A DNA stretch of 47,817 nucleotides from Rhizonema sp. PD37 (GTDB lineage Bacteria; Cyanobacteriota; Cyanobacteriia; Cyanobacteriales; Nostocaceae). The stretch spans positions 1-47,817 of the forward strand of contig JAQYWO010000030.1 of assembly GCA_029379215.1 (NCBI GenBank), given 5' to 3'. The first letter of the stretch is position 1. Each line of letters begins with the position of its first letter. This document shows positions 10,298 to 19,414 of this stretch, in pieces. The notes under the pieces are model-generated. The model had not been told where the DNA came from, did not search any database, and saw only the letters and a list, made by a program, of their open reading frames with translations. Made by a program: the position numbers and the translations under genes.

Positions 10298-10550
10298 CCA
10301 AAGGGCTCTCGTCTGGTTTGATTCGCTCCCCGTGTCGCTAGTCAAAACAATTACTAAGATTTATAATTATGTATGTATAAAAATCTGGTTATGTCATCGT
10401 TAGTTATGCTTAATCTAATTATTAAGTGTAAGCTTACCGATGTAATTTCTTCTCGAACTCTCCTTAAACTTTACCTTCTGCCCTCTGCCTTTCTTTGTAA
10501 ATATACTGAAAAGTTCTTCTTAAAAAGAATATCTAAATTTTTTCTAATTC

Positions 10551-12251
10551 ATGTTCCAAGGATTTTTTCAAATTGCTCTCACGCTACTTATTGTTGTAGC
10601 GCTGACTCCTATCTTAGGAGACTATTTAGCGCGTGTTTTTATGGGCAACAAAACAATTCTCGATTCTGTGATGATGCCTGTAGAAAGGTTTATCTACTTT
10701 CTTGGTGGTATTGACACACAAAAAGACATGACGGGTCGGCAGTATGCGTCTGCATTACTGCTTAGTAATTCGGCAATGGCGATTCTGGTCTTTGTGCTGC
10801 TGATATTTCCAGCAAAATTACCGCTAAATCCAACGCATTTGAAAACGCCTTCATGGGATACAGCGTTGCATACAACTATTTCATTCGTCGTCAACGGTGA
10901 TTTACAACACTACTCAGGCGAGACAACCATGTCATATTTAGCCCAAGTAGCTGCAATGGGTTTCTTAATGTTTGTTGCTCCCGCAACTGGGGCTGGAGTA
11001 GGGATTGCCTTTATTCGAGGTTTGACAGGCAGACCATTGGGAAATTTCTACGTTGATTTAACTCGTTTTATTACACGAGTTTTATTACCAATATCACTTG
11101 TGGGGGCAGTGTTATTGCTGATGACGGGTGTACCGGAAACTTTCGCACCCCCAGCGACAGTAACAACCTTGGAAGGGGCAACTCAAACAATAGCCCGTGG
11201 TCCAGTCGCTCATTTTGAGAGCATTAAGATGTTAGGGGAAAATGGAGGTGGTTTTTTTGGTGTTAACTCTGCCCATCCCTATGAAAATCCTAATGGTGCT
11301 TCTAATCTGTTAGAAATAGTGGCTCAGCTTTGCATTCCCACAGCTTTTATTTATACCTACGGTGTATATATAGGTAACAAAAAGCAAACCTGGTTGCTTT
11401 TTTGGATGGTTTTTGCCATTTTTGTTGTTCTAATTACGATGAGTGCAGTGGTTGAGTACCAAGGCAATCCCTTAGTTAATTATCAACTGGGAGGACAGCA
11501 GCCGAATTTAGAAGGCAAAGAAGTTAGATTAGGTTGGGCCGAAACGGCTTTATTTGCGGTTACTACCACCGGAACGATGACTGGTGCAGCCAACGGCGCG
11601 TTTGATTCCCTGATGCCTACAACTAACTTTTGCACCCTGGTGAATATGTTTCTTCAAGTAATTTGGGGATCATTGGGTACAGGTACGGCTCACTTGTTTC
11701 TCTACCTGCTGTTCGCTATATTTTTGAGTAGCTTGATGGTTGGGCGATCGCCGGAATTTTTAGGACGCAAGATTGAAAAATGGGAAATGACTTTAATCGG
11801 TTTGGTTGTACTGATCCATCCATTATTAATTTTATTTCCTACTAGCATTACCCTTACTTTTCCCAATACCTTAGCAGGCGTTAACAATCCGGGCTTTCAC
11901 GGGCTAATTCAGGTACTCTATGAATATGCCTCAGCTGCTTCTGGCAATGGTTCTAGGATGGCTGGATTAGGAAATAGTCATCCAGCATCTACTGCGTTAT
12001 GGTGGAATTTGAGTACAAGTCTTACCCTCTGGGCAGGACGATTTATTCCAATCATAACCCTGCTGCTTCTTGCCGATAGTATGTACCACAAAAAACCTAT
12101 ACCGAAGAGTTCCATGACATTGCAGACAGATACTAATTTATTTATAGGAGTGACTGCTGCCACCATTCTCATTCTGGGGATACTAACATTTTTCCCTGTT
12201 TTGGCTTTGGGACCCTTAGCTGAAGCATTTCAACTGGGAATCGGACAGTAG
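10551..12251 (+). CDS. kdpA: Potassium-transporting ATPase subunit KdpA
   Basis: 566-residue polytopic membrane protein, the K+-selective channel-like subunit of the high-affinity KdpFABC pump. Selectivity-loop motifs are conserved: [36 protein letters not shown], and [15 protein letters not shown] near the C-terminus. Length matches the family (about 560). It starts at the ATG of [13 protein letters not shown], which aligns with the usual KdpA N-terminus; the ribosome-binding site is weak. No kdpF-like mini-ORF is seen upstream. It opens a same-strand kdp cluster interrupted by extra genes. Expression of kdp normally responds to K+ limitation. Confidence 0.96.
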   Translation: MFQGFFQIALTLLIVVALTPILGDYLARVFMGNKTILDSVMMPVERFIYFLGGIDTQKDMTGRQYASALLLSNSAMAILVFVLLIFPAKLPLNPTHLKTPSWDTALHTTISFVVNGDLQHYSGETTMSYLAQVAAMGFLMFVAPATGAGVGIAFIRGLTGRPLGNFYVDLTRFITRVLLPISLVGAVLLLMTGVPETFAPPATVTTLEGATQTIARGPVAHFESIKMLGENGGGFFGVNSAHPYENPNGASNLLEIVAQLCIPTAFIYTYGVYIGNKKQTWLLFWMVFAIFVVLITMSAVVEYQGNPLVNYQLGGQQPNLEGKEVRLGWAETALFAVTTTGTMTGAANGAFDSLMPTTNFCTLVNMFLQVIWGSLGTGTAHLFLYLLFAIFLSSLMVGRSPEFLGRKIEKWEMTLIGLVVLIHPLLILFPTSITLTFPNTLAGVNNPGFHGLIQVLYEYASAASGNGSRMAGLGNSHPASTALWWNLSTSLTLWAGRFIPIITLLLLADSMYHKKPIPKSSMTLQTDTNLFIGVTAATILILGILTFFPVLALGPLAEAFQLGIGQ

Positions 12252-12400
12252 ACAGCCAAGAGTGATATAGCAGTCCTATTTAACTTGTGAAAAACTTTTT
12301 CAACTGACTCTGAACTGTTAACAGTTAACGGTCAACTGTCAAAACGTACTCAGTTTTTGATAAGCATCCTCATAAATGATAGCTGATAGAGGTTTTCAAT

Positions 12401-12814
12401 ATGTATAATTCCGAGTTTTTCCGACCATATGTCTTAATGGAAACTAATTTGCATTTTTCACAGGTTCTTAAAACAGAAGAGGTTCGGACAACAGGCAATA
12501 CTGCGAAACCACAAATCAATCTTATACCCTATGCACCACTGTTATTTGCATCAATTTGCTTAATAATTAGTTGGAGAATTGCCGTTTATATTTCCGGATT
12601 AAGTGTTCGCAAGTCTCCGCAAAATGGTAAATTACCTATAAACCGCTTTCAAGAAATTCCCTGTTGTAACTGTCAATTTTTTCAGGAAAACCATTACCTT
12701 AATTGTGCAGTACAGCCGTCGATTGTTTTAACCAAACAAGCGCTCAATTGCTCAGACTACTTGCCTGAAAGTACTGTAAACGAATTAAACTCTACCGATG
12801 ATCATCTCCGCTAA
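12401..12814 (+). CDS. Cys-rich single-pass membrane protein between kdpA and kdpB
   Basis: 137 residues, not matched to a named family. A single hydrophobic segment (about residues 45-67, PYAPLLFASICLIISWRIAVYI) is followed by a C-terminal domain with a compact cysteine pattern (PCCNCQFFQENHYLNCAV...ALNCSDY). This could bind a metal or form disulfides. It overlaps the next gene by 17 bases, so translation is probably coupled. Its place inside the kdp cluster suggests a role linked to potassium uptake, but that is inference from position. The start could instead be the Met of METNLHF, 12 codons in. Confidence 0.7.
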   Translation: MYNSEFFRPYVLMETNLHFSQVLKTEEVRTTGNTAKPQINLIPYAPLLFASICLIISWRIAVYISGLSVRKSPQNGKLPINRFQEIPCCNCQFFQENHYLNCAVQPSIVLTKQALNCSDYLPESTVNELNSTDDHLR

Positions 12815-13343
12815 TGCCTACATTCCCTTTCCACGTCCGCTTGTCTACGCAACCTATCGAGACAAGTTGACAGAACTTGTGTCCTACTTACCAGATATAC
12901 GCGGGATTGATATTAAGTCACGGCGTGAGGAAGGCGGACTGCTCCACTTTGTCAACGAGTGGCATGGAGGTGGAGAAATTCCTCTCGTAGCGCGTGCCGT
13001 AATCAACGAGGCTATGCTTTCTTGGACTGATATTGCCACTTGGAACGAGTCAGAGTTTACTACAGTGTGGCGCATCAACACACACGCATTTACTGAAGCA
13101 GTTCACTGCACTGGCTTGAACAGCTTCCGTGAAGTGGATAAGGGTACGCTGATTGAAAATCGCGGTGTTCTCACTATCGATCCCAAGCAACTTAAGAATG
13201 TGCCTCAATTCCTTGCAGGTACAGTCAGTCAAACAGTTGAAGATTATTTAAGTAAGAAAATTGAACCGAATCTCCATCAAGTGGCTGAGGGGGTTCGTCT
13301 TTATTTAGAGCATAAGCAGAAAAAGAAAAATTCAGGGCTATAG
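12798..13343 (+). CDS. START/SRPBCC-like domain protein between kdpA and kdpB
   Basis: 181-residue soluble protein. Its opening (ANAYIPFPRPLVYATYRDKL..LVSYLPDIRGIDI) and alternating beta pattern ending in a long C-terminal helix (TVSQTVEDYLSKKIEPNLHQV) resemble the SRPBCC (polyketide cyclase/START) fold, which binds hydrophobic ligands. The assignment is by fold-like pattern only; no catalytic motif is recognised. It overlaps the preceding membrane protein by 17 bases and precedes kdpB by 116 bases, arguing for one transcript. Function in the kdp context is unknown. Confidence 0.7.
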   Translation: MIISANAYIPFPRPLVYATYRDKLTELVSYLPDIRGIDIKSRREEGGLLHFVNEWHGGGEIPLVARAVINEAMLSWTDIATWNESEFTTVWRINTHAFTEAVHCTGLNSFREVDKGTLIENRGVLTIDPKQLKNVPQFLAGTVSQTVEDYLSKKIEPNLHQVAEGVRLYLEHKQKKKNSGL

Positions 13344-13353
13344 TATAGCAAAT

Positions 13354-13409
13354 TAAGGAGGTAATTTAAAAATATTTAATATAATTAATACGCGATTTTA
13401 TAAATCGCG
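13354..13409 (+). promoter_or_regulatory. Orphan Shine-Dalgarno and hairpin upstream of kdpB
   Basis: TAAGGAGGT at 13354-13362 is a perfect Shine-Dalgarno sequence, but no start codon follows at a usable distance. It is followed by a perfect 8-bp stem (CGCGATTT, 3-base loop, AAATCGCG) at 13391-13409. kdpB starts about 50 bases after the hairpin. This could be a post-transcriptional control element or a relic of a lost small gene. Confidence 0.35.
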
Positions 13410-13459
13410 ATGTTAGCTTAATGGTAATAAATGGTACATAGAAAATCCCCAATTTCATC

Positions 13460-15565
13460 ATGATGGACTCTCCAAATTCCTCTTCATCTCGATCCTCTCG
13501 TTCTCTTAAGAGCGATCGCCGTCAGGCACGCAAACAATCGAAGATCAGCATGAAAGGACTCTACCAAAGAGCTATCAAAGATGCCTTCAACAAGCTTAAT
13601 CCCAAGTATGCAATTAAAAACCCGGTGATGTTTTTAGTTTGGATCAGTGCCATCATCGCTTTACTGCTAACAATCGATCCCAACCTATTTGGTTCAGTTG
13701 CTCTTAAAAACCCACGATTGTTCAATGGATTAGTTGGAGGGATTTTGTTCTTCACTGTCTGGAGTGCTAACTTTGCTGAAGCTGTAGCTGAAGGGCGGGG
13801 GAAGGCACAAGCCGATGCTTTACGGGCAACACAGTCAGAAATAATTGCTAAAAAATTATCCCAAGATGGCTTAGTGATTGAAGTTCCTTCCACAAGCTTA
13901 GAGCGTGGCAGTACCGTATACGTAGTTGCTGGTGACATCATTCCTGCTGATGGGGAAGTGATTATGGGTGTGGCATCGGTTGATGAATCGGCAATTACTG
14001 GGGAATCAGCACCAGTATTGAAGGAAACAGGCTCGGATGTAGTTAGTTCTGTAACAGGTGGGACTCGTATTATCTCGGATGAACTTATCATCCGCATTAC
14101 AGTCGATCCAGGCAAAGGATTTCTTGACAGAATGATTGCCTTAGTGGAGGGAGCAGAACGTGCAAAAACGCCAAATGAAATTGCTCTCACAGTTTTACTG
14201 GCAGTTCTGAGTTTATTATTTCTATTTGTCGTCGTGACTTTGCCTGCGATCGCTAACTACGTCAAAATTTCAGTCAATGTCACCGTATTGATTGCTATAT
14301 TAGTCGCCTTAATTCCCACCACAATTGCAGGATTACTGAGTGCGATCGGCATCGCTGGTATGGATCGAGTTGCCCAATTTAACGTCATTGCGACGAATGG
14401 TAGGGCAGTAGAAGCATGTAGTGATGTCAACATTCTCGTTCTTGACAAAACCGGCACAATTACTTTAGGCAACCGTTTGGCAGAAGAATTCATTCCTATT
14501 AACGGTCATTCAATCGAAGAACTTGCCCATGTAGCTTTGGCTGCAAGTGTGTTTGATGATACCTCTGAAGGTAAATCGATTGTTCGACTCGCAGAAGTGT
14601 TAGATGCCAAAATTGATTTCGAGCGCGACAAAGCTGAAGCAGTTGATTTCTCAGCAACAACCCGTATGAGTGGCACAAATTTACCATATGGAAGTTTTGC
14701 ACGTAAGGGCGCAGTGTCAGCAATTAAGGGATTTATTGGTTCCGTTAACGGAAATGAGACACGAGAACTTGATTCAGTCTATGAACAAGTGTCAAAACTT
14801 GGAGGTACACCTCTAGCAGTTGCCCTTGATCGTGAAATCTACGGTGTTATTTACCTCAAAGACATTGTCAAACCTGGTATCAAGGAACGCTTCGATCAGT
14901 TACGAAGAATGGGAGTGCAGACTACAATGCTGACTGGTGATAACCGCATTACCTCTAGCGTCATTGCCGATGAAGCAGGCGTAGATAACTTTATTGCCGA
15001 AGCGACTCCAGAAGACAAAATTTCTGCTATTCAAAAAGAACAAAAAGAAGGCAAAATAGTGGCAATGACAGGGGATGGCAGTAACGATGCGCCAGCGCTT
15101 GCTCAAGCCAATGTAGGGGTAGCAATGAATACAGGTACTAAAGCCGCAAAAGAAGCTGCTAATATAGTGGATTTGGACTCCGACCCCACAAAACTAATTG
15201 ATATTATTAGTATTGGTAAACAATTGCTGATGACTCGAGGTGCACTGACTACATTTTCGATCACCAATGATATTGCCAAGTATGTAGCCATTCTCCCAGT
15301 CTTATTTGCCTCAGCTAAGCTACAAAGTTTGAATATTATGAGGTTAAACAGCACCAATTCCGCAGTGTTGGCAACATTAATTTACAACGCTTTGATTATT
15401 CCTGCTTTGATCCCCATAGCGCTAACAGGAGTCAAGTTTACACCTATGACTCCGAATCAGATGCTGCAAAAAAATATTTTGATTTTTGGCTTGGGAGGCT
15501 TGGTTGCGCCGTTTATTGCAATTAAATTGATTGATTTAGTGATTACATCAGTAGGTTTGGTGTGA
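13460..15565 (+). CDS. kdpB: Potassium-transporting ATPase ATP-binding subunit KdpB
   Basis: 701-residue P-type ATPase (class IA) that energises the Kdp pump. The phosphorylated aspartate is Asp329 in DKTGTIT, the actuator loop TGES is present (AITGESAPV), and the hinge MTGDGSNDAPAL is intact. Hydrophobic segments around 50-90, 250-300 and the C-terminal 120 residues fit the usual seven helices. The Ser/Arg/Lys-rich N-terminal tail of about 35 residues (SSSSRSSRSLKSDRRQARKQ) is longer than in enterobacterial KdpB. Two ATGs are adjacent; either may start. It is separated from kdpC by a toxin-antitoxin pair. Confidence 0.96.
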   Translation: MMDSPNSSSSRSSRSLKSDRRQARKQSKISMKGLYQRAIKDAFNKLNPKYAIKNPVMFLVWISAIIALLLTIDPNLFGSVALKNPRLFNGLVGGILFFTVWSANFAEAVAEGRGKAQADALRATQSEIIAKKLSQDGLVIEVPSTSLERGSTVYVVAGDIIPADGEVIMGVASVDESAITGESAPVLKETGSDVVSSVTGGTRIISDELIIRITVDPGKGFLDRMIALVEGAERAKTPNEIALTVLLAVLSLLFLFVVVTLPAIANYVKISVNVTVLIAILVALIPTTIAGLLSAIGIAGMDRVAQFNVIATNGRAVEACSDVNILVLDKTGTITLGNRLAEEFIPINGHSIEELAHVALAASVFDDTSEGKSIVRLAEVLDAKIDFERDKAEAVDFSATTRMSGTNLPYGSFARKGAVSAIKGFIGSVNGNETRELDSVYEQVSKLGGTPLAVALDREIYGVIYLKDIVKPGIKERFDQLRRMGVQTTMLTGDNRITSSVIADEAGVDNFIAEATPEDKISAIQKEQKEGKIVAMTGDGSNDAPALAQANVGVAMNTGTKAAKEAANIVDLDSDPTKLIDIISIGKQLLMTRGALTTFSITNDIAKYVAILPVLFASAKLQSLNIMRLNSTNSAVLATLIYNALIIPALIPIALTGVKFTPMTPNQMLQKNILIFGLGGLVAPFIAIKLIDLVITSVGLV

Positions 15566-15649
15566 GTCGTGAAGCCATCAGAACAGTTTTGAAGTGCTGG
15601 AGGAGCCAGTGCTGTCTCACAGAAACACACTTAATATTTTATGCATTGA

Positions 15650-15685
15650 TGTGCGGAGCCGGAGACGCTCCGCCTCCGGTCCATA
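15650..15685. repeat. GC-rich palindromic repeat downstream of kdpB
   Basis: GCGGAGCCGGAGACGCTCC followed by GCCTCCGG forms nested inverted repeats of GGAG/CTCC and CCGGAG/CTCCGG. A related core (GGAGGCGGAGC) occurs at 28411-28440. Confidence 0.5.
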
Positions 15686-15745
15686 TCGTATCGGAGAGCG
15701 AGTACGAGCATTGAAATTATTACAAAAAAATGGGGTTGCATTCCT

Positions 15746-15856
15746 ATGCAATGGTACAAGCCACAGTTGACGAAGGGTGCGATTATCTGGGCAGAATCGA
15801 GCGCCAATGTTAAATTCCTTGCTGAAAAACCACTGGAAGATGGCTCCTATCTATAA
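15746..15856 (+). pseudogene. Short protein-like fragment between kdpB and the toxin-antitoxin pair
   Basis: A 36-codon open frame from ATG to TAA whose translation (MQWYKPQLTKGAIIWAESSA, then NVKFLAEKPLEDGSYL) looks like a real protein C-terminus rather than noise. The family is not recognised. Anabaena kdp operons carry an extra gene (kdpG) between kdpB and kdpC, so this could be its remnant, but I cannot show that. Confidence 0.3.
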
Positions 15857-15954
15857 TTTTTCGTTTTAAGTAGTATTTTATACTTTTTCTATATTTGTCC
15901 TGACAATGTGTGTATGGTAGCTTTAAGTTACTGTCAGGTATAGTTAAAAAAACT

Positions 15955-16233
15955 ATGAGTGCTTTAACTGATTCAAAAACACAGCGGATAGATATCCGTA
16001 CTAACTCTAAGGTTAAAAAGCTTTTGCAACAGGCGGCTGCTGCATGTAATAAAAATGTCAGTGAATTTTTGCTTGAGCATGGTTTGATTGCAGCGCAGGA
16101 AACACTAACTGCTCGTCGTCTTTTCGTATTGAATGATGAGCAGTGGCAAGCTTTTCAAGCTGCTCTCGATTCTCCACCACGAGAAAAGCAACGTCTTGCT
16201 CGCTTATTAACGGAGCCAAGCGTATTTGAATAG
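15955..16233 (+). CDS. DUF1778 (TacA-like) antitoxin
   Basis: 92 residues from the preferred start MSALTDSKTQRIDIRTN. An upstream in-frame start at 15910 would add 15 unlikely residues. The N-terminus is a ribbon-helix-helix DNA-binding segment (QRIDIRTNSKVKKLLQQAA...NVSEFLLEHGL). The C-terminal motif FVLNDEQWQAFQAALDSPPRE is the characteristic toxin-neutralising tail of DUF1778 proteins. It overlaps the following GNAT gene by 8 bases, the classic arrangement of TacA-TacT modules. It is expected to neutralise the toxin and autorepress the operon. Confidence 0.9.
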   Translation: MSALTDSKTQRIDIRTNSKVKKLLQQAAAACNKNVSEFLLEHGLIAAQETLTARRLFVLNDEQWQAFQAALDSPPREKQRLARLLTEPSVFE

Positions 16234-16744
16234 TTCATCATCCTTGAATAAACCTTATATTGAGAAGTTGTCGGTTTTTCACGATGTGAAAACGTTTAAT
16301 TGTGGAGAACCGATTTTGAATACATTTCTAACTAAGTATGCTTTGCAAAATCAAAACTCTGATAGTTCTACAACTTATGTAGCTATTTTGCATAATATGG
16401 TAATTGGTTATTATACTTTAGCTGTAGGTTCTGTCGCTCATGCAGATGCTCCAAGTAGGATTACAAAAGGGTTAGCAAAATATCCAATTCCTGTATCGAT
16501 TTTGGCTCGTTTAGCAGTTGATAAAAGTCAGCAGAAAAAGGGTATTGGGAGAGGTTTGTTAAAAGATTGCTTAACACGTGTTAATGCTGTATCTGATATT
16601 CTTGGTATTCGTGCGTTAATAGTTCATGCTAAAAATGATGATGTTCGGAAATGGTATGAACAATTTGATTTTCCAAGCAGTCTAACGGATGAATTACATT
16701 TATTCTTATTATTAAAAGATATTCGTAAAATATTAAATTCTTAG
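16226..16744 (+). CDS. GNAT-type toxin (TacT-like)
   Basis: 172-residue acetyltransferase of the type paired with DUF1778. TacT-family toxins acetylate the amino group of aminoacyl-tRNAs and stop translation. The acetyl-CoA motif (LARLAVDKSQQKKGIGRGLL) and the downstream VHAKNDDVRKWYEQFDF with its conserved Tyr are intact. The start is a TTG inside the antitoxin's last codons, so translation is probably coupled. The module is AT-rich and sits between kdpB and kdpC, which suggests later insertion into the kdp operon. Toxicity is inferred from the family. Confidence 0.9.
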   Translation: MNSSSSLNKPYIEKLSVFHDVKTFNCGEPILNTFLTKYALQNQNSDSSTTYVAILHNMVIGYYTLAVGSVAHADAPSRITKGLAKYPIPVSILARLAVDKSQQKKGIGRGLLKDCLTRVNAVSDILGIRALIVHAKNDDVRKWYEQFDFPSSLTDELHLFLLLKDIRKILNS

Positions 16745-17248
16745 CGAAGAACTTAGAATGTTAGAACTAGTGAATTTCTTTCAGTTTCCTTTTTTTGCGT
16801 ATCGGTAGTGAGGTTAGGGTAGCATTAAATCAATCGACTAACTCTCAAAACTAATTCCGATAGTTCTTCTTGTGAATGATTGAAATAAAGTTTTGTTGCT
16901 AAGATTGCGCCTCAGCTTTACTGGAACATTACTAGTGATTTGTCGCGCCCTTCCTAAGTTCCAACGTTTACAGCCTGAAGAATACCGTCTGCGGGAAAGA
17001 GTACTCGCTTCCATTGTCTGCCGGGGGGATACTCCCCTTGGGCTGTAGCTTTGCCGCGAGTTTTACTTCAATCCGCCCGTTTCGCGCTTGGGATTAGAAG
17101 CACACTCCTGAAGATTACCGAATTCTTGCGAATTCAAAATTAAAAATTCGTTTTGAAAAGTTAAGCTATATAGAAGTTGCGTGTTCTGTTTCCTGCAAGT
17201 ACGCTCTTTCGTTATAACTAACAAATTTTATAGGTTTTCAAAAATTTT
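16745..17248. other. Intergenic region with repeat DNA and a short relic, before kdpC
   Basis: 504 bases without an intact gene. Bases about 16985-17058 are GC-rich, with GTCTGC, GCCGGGGGGAT and GAGTACTC motifs related to the palindromic block at 10083-10205. On the minus strand near 16835-16920 a 26-codon frame ending in EELSELVLRVSRLI* looks like the tail of a decayed protein of unknown family. Confidence 0.4.
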
Positions 17249-17854
17249 ATGTCTATTGTTAGAGAAGCTGTCAAAGCAATTCGCATAACTCTAGTTCTAT
17301 GGGTGCTAACTGCAATTATTTATCCTTTATTAATTCTTATAGTCGGTCAAGTTTTCTTTCCATTTCAAGCTAACGGGAGCATGATGCCAAATCTTAAGGG
17401 AGAACTCATTGGCTCAGCTTTGATTGGTCAACAGTTTAAATCTGAGCGGTATTTTTCTGGTCGTCCAAGTGCAATTAAATATAGCCAAGGGAAGGAAGCT
17501 AAGCCAACGGGTAAATCTGGAGCAACTAATCTCGCTCCTGGTAATCCAGCTTTATTAAAACGAATTTTAGAAAAGGTTAGTAATCTTAAAGATGATAATA
17601 TTCAACCAATTTCGGATCTCATTTACACTTCTGGATCTGGTTTAGATCCACATATTTCAATAAAAGCAGCACGAGAGCAATTAGAGAAAGTTTCTCGTGC
17701 CCGTGGAGTTAGACCAGAAGAAATAGTTTTTTTAATTAATAAATATACAGAGGGAAGATTTTTAGGGATTTTTGGAGAACCGGGGGTTAATGTTTTGAAA
17801 TTGAATTATGCTCTGGATCTTGATGAAATAAATCGACAGCAAAATAAATCGTGA
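17249..17854 (+). CDS. kdpC: Potassium-transporting ATPase subunit KdpC
   Basis: 201-residue single-pass membrane subunit of the Kdp pump, which stabilises the complex and supports ATP binding. The N-terminal helix is TLVLWVLTAIIYPLLILIVG. Family motifs follow: GSALIGQQFKSERYFSGRPSA (residues about 54-74), SGSGLDPHIS, and ARGV..EEIVFLINKYTEGR. Length is near the usual 190-200. It lies 504 bases after the GNAT toxin and 60 bases before kdpD, so kdpC and kdpD probably share a transcript. Its distance from kdpB is unusual. Confidence 0.95.
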   Translation: MSIVREAVKAIRITLVLWVLTAIIYPLLILIVGQVFFPFQANGSMMPNLKGELIGSALIGQQFKSERYFSGRPSAIKYSQGKEAKPTGKSGATNLAPGNPALLKRILEKVSNLKDDNIQPISDLIYTSGSGLDPHISIKAAREQLEKVSRARGVRPEEIVFLINKYTEGRFLGIFGEPGVNVLKLNYALDLDEINRQQNKS

Positions 17855-17913
17855 AATTCGCATCTGAATATAAAATGAAAGGGTGATGATATTAAATACA
17901 AATTATTAACATT

Positions 17914-19062
17914 ATGGCTTTTAGCTCATATTATGAAAATACAGTACGGCGGGGGAAACACAAAATTTTTATTGGTATGGCTCCTGGAGTAGGGAAAACC
18001 TATCGAATGCTAGAAGACGCTCATGCACTCAAACAACAAGGAATAGATGTCATTATTGGGCTTCTGGAAACTCATGGACGTAAAGAAACGAAGCAAAAGG
18101 CAGAGGGTTTAGAGATTGTACCTCGTTTGTCAATTCCTAGTGGTGGGTTGATGCTAACAGAAATGGATACGGATAGGATTATAGCCCGCTTACCGCAATT
18201 GGTATTAGTTGATGAACTAGCACATACTAATGTCCCAAATTCGCCACGAGAAAAACGCTATCAAGATGTAGAACTCATTTTGGCAGCAGGCATAGATGTC
18301 TACTCAACTATGAATATTCAGCATTTGGAGAGTCTTAATGACTTAGTCGCACGGATTACTAGTGTCGTTGTGCGAGAACGTGTTCCTGATCGCATCCTAG
18401 ATGAAGCACATGAAGTGGTTGTTATAGATGTGACTCCCGAAACACTACAAGAAAGGTTGCAAGAAGGCAAAATCTATGCACCTGAAAAAATTCAACAAGC
18501 CCTTGATAACTTTTTTCAACGACGCAATCTGATTGCTTTGCGAGAATTGGCATTACGGGAAGTTGCAGACAACATTGAGGATCATGCTGTTGCTTCTTCT
18601 TATCAAAATCAGTTTTGTAATATTCACGAACGGGTTTTAGTGTGCGTATCTACTTATCCTAATTCAGTGCAACTATTACGTCGAGGCGCGAGAATTGCCG
18701 GCTATATGAATGCCCCTCTTTTTGCTGTATTTGTGGCGAATCCAGATGACTTCCTCACTAAGGAAGAAAGTCTGCACATCGAAACTTCTGAGAAACTGTG
18801 CCAAGAATTTGAAGGTACATTTATTCGCACTACCAGTCATAATGTTGCCGAATCAATTGCGGAAATTGCTGAAAAATATCGCGTCACTCAAATAGTTATT
18901 GGTGCCAGTCGGCGATCGCGTTGGCAAGTCCTCTGGAAAGGATCTTTAATTCATAAGTTACTAAGATTACTCAAAAACGTCGATTTGCACATCATTTCTG
19001 ATTATAATAAAAGCGGTACACACGATTCAGAAACTAAAATAAAAACCGCATCAAGAAAATAA
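17914..19062 (+). CDS. kdpD: Truncated KdpD: N-terminal sensor plus Usp domain, no kinase
   Basis: 382 residues corresponding to the cytoplasmic N-terminal part of KdpD. The Walker A-like motif GMAPGVGKTYRM is at 21-32 and the Walker B region LVLVDELAHTN near 95-105. A universal-stress-protein-like domain follows (VLVCVSTYPNSVQLLRRGARIA ... IVIGASRRSRW) to about 365. The four transmembrane helices and histidine-kinase domains of full KdpD (about 900 residues) are absent, and no kdpE regulator follows. The short form is known from Anabaena kdp operons, so it is probably a genuine variant, not a broken gene. How it signals is unclear. Confidence 0.92.
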   Translation: MAFSSYYENTVRRGKHKIFIGMAPGVGKTYRMLEDAHALKQQGIDVIIGLLETHGRKETKQKAEGLEIVPRLSIPSGGLMLTEMDTDRIIARLPQLVLVDELAHTNVPNSPREKRYQDVELILAAGIDVYSTMNIQHLESLNDLVARITSVVVRERVPDRILDEAHEVVVIDVTPETLQERLQEGKIYAPEKIQQALDNFFQRRNLIALRELALREVADNIEDHAVASSYQNQFCNIHERVLVCVSTYPNSVQLLRRGARIAGYMNAPLFAVFVANPDDFLTKEESLHIETSEKLCQEFEGTFIRTTSHNVAESIAEIAEKYRVTQIVIGASRRSRWQVLWKGSLIHKLLRLLKNVDLHIISDYNKSGTHDSETKIKTASRK

Positions 19063-19236
19063 GTAATACTAATTTTACGCATTTTCAAAGGAAAAATAGT
19101 CTTCGATATGTACTGTGTCCTACAAAAAAAATATGTCATAATTATAACTTTATTAAACACAGCACATTGCCAGTAAGTAAATTAGTGGTAAAAAACCTAA
19201 TTATGTAAAGAAAAGTAAAGTTGATAAAAATATTGT

Positions 19237-19272
19237 GTAGTAAGCGCTGTAGCGCTTTAGCACTTACTACAA
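19237..19272. repeat. Palindromic intergenic hairpin
   Basis: TGTAGTAAG and CTTACTACA form the outer stem around a smaller inverted CGCTGTAGCG. It lies in the 352-base gap between kdpD and anmK and resembles small mobile palindromes common in filamentous cyanobacteria. It could also act as a terminator for kdp, but no T-run follows. Confidence 0.5.
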
Positions 19273-19414
19273 ACTCTCATTTACTTAAATGAAGTACAAC
19301 ACTAAGAGCTAAAAGCCAGATCATAAGCCCTTTTTACTTCTGACTCCTAACTCCTGCTGTAAGTATTATTAAGGTGAGATGACGTAATCCCAAATTCAAA
19401 AATCCAAGCAGAAG

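Noticed and set aside
13561..14190. 209-residue frame antisense to kdpB
   Set aside because: Shadow of a strongly coding gene; the kdpB frame has all P-type ATPase motifs.
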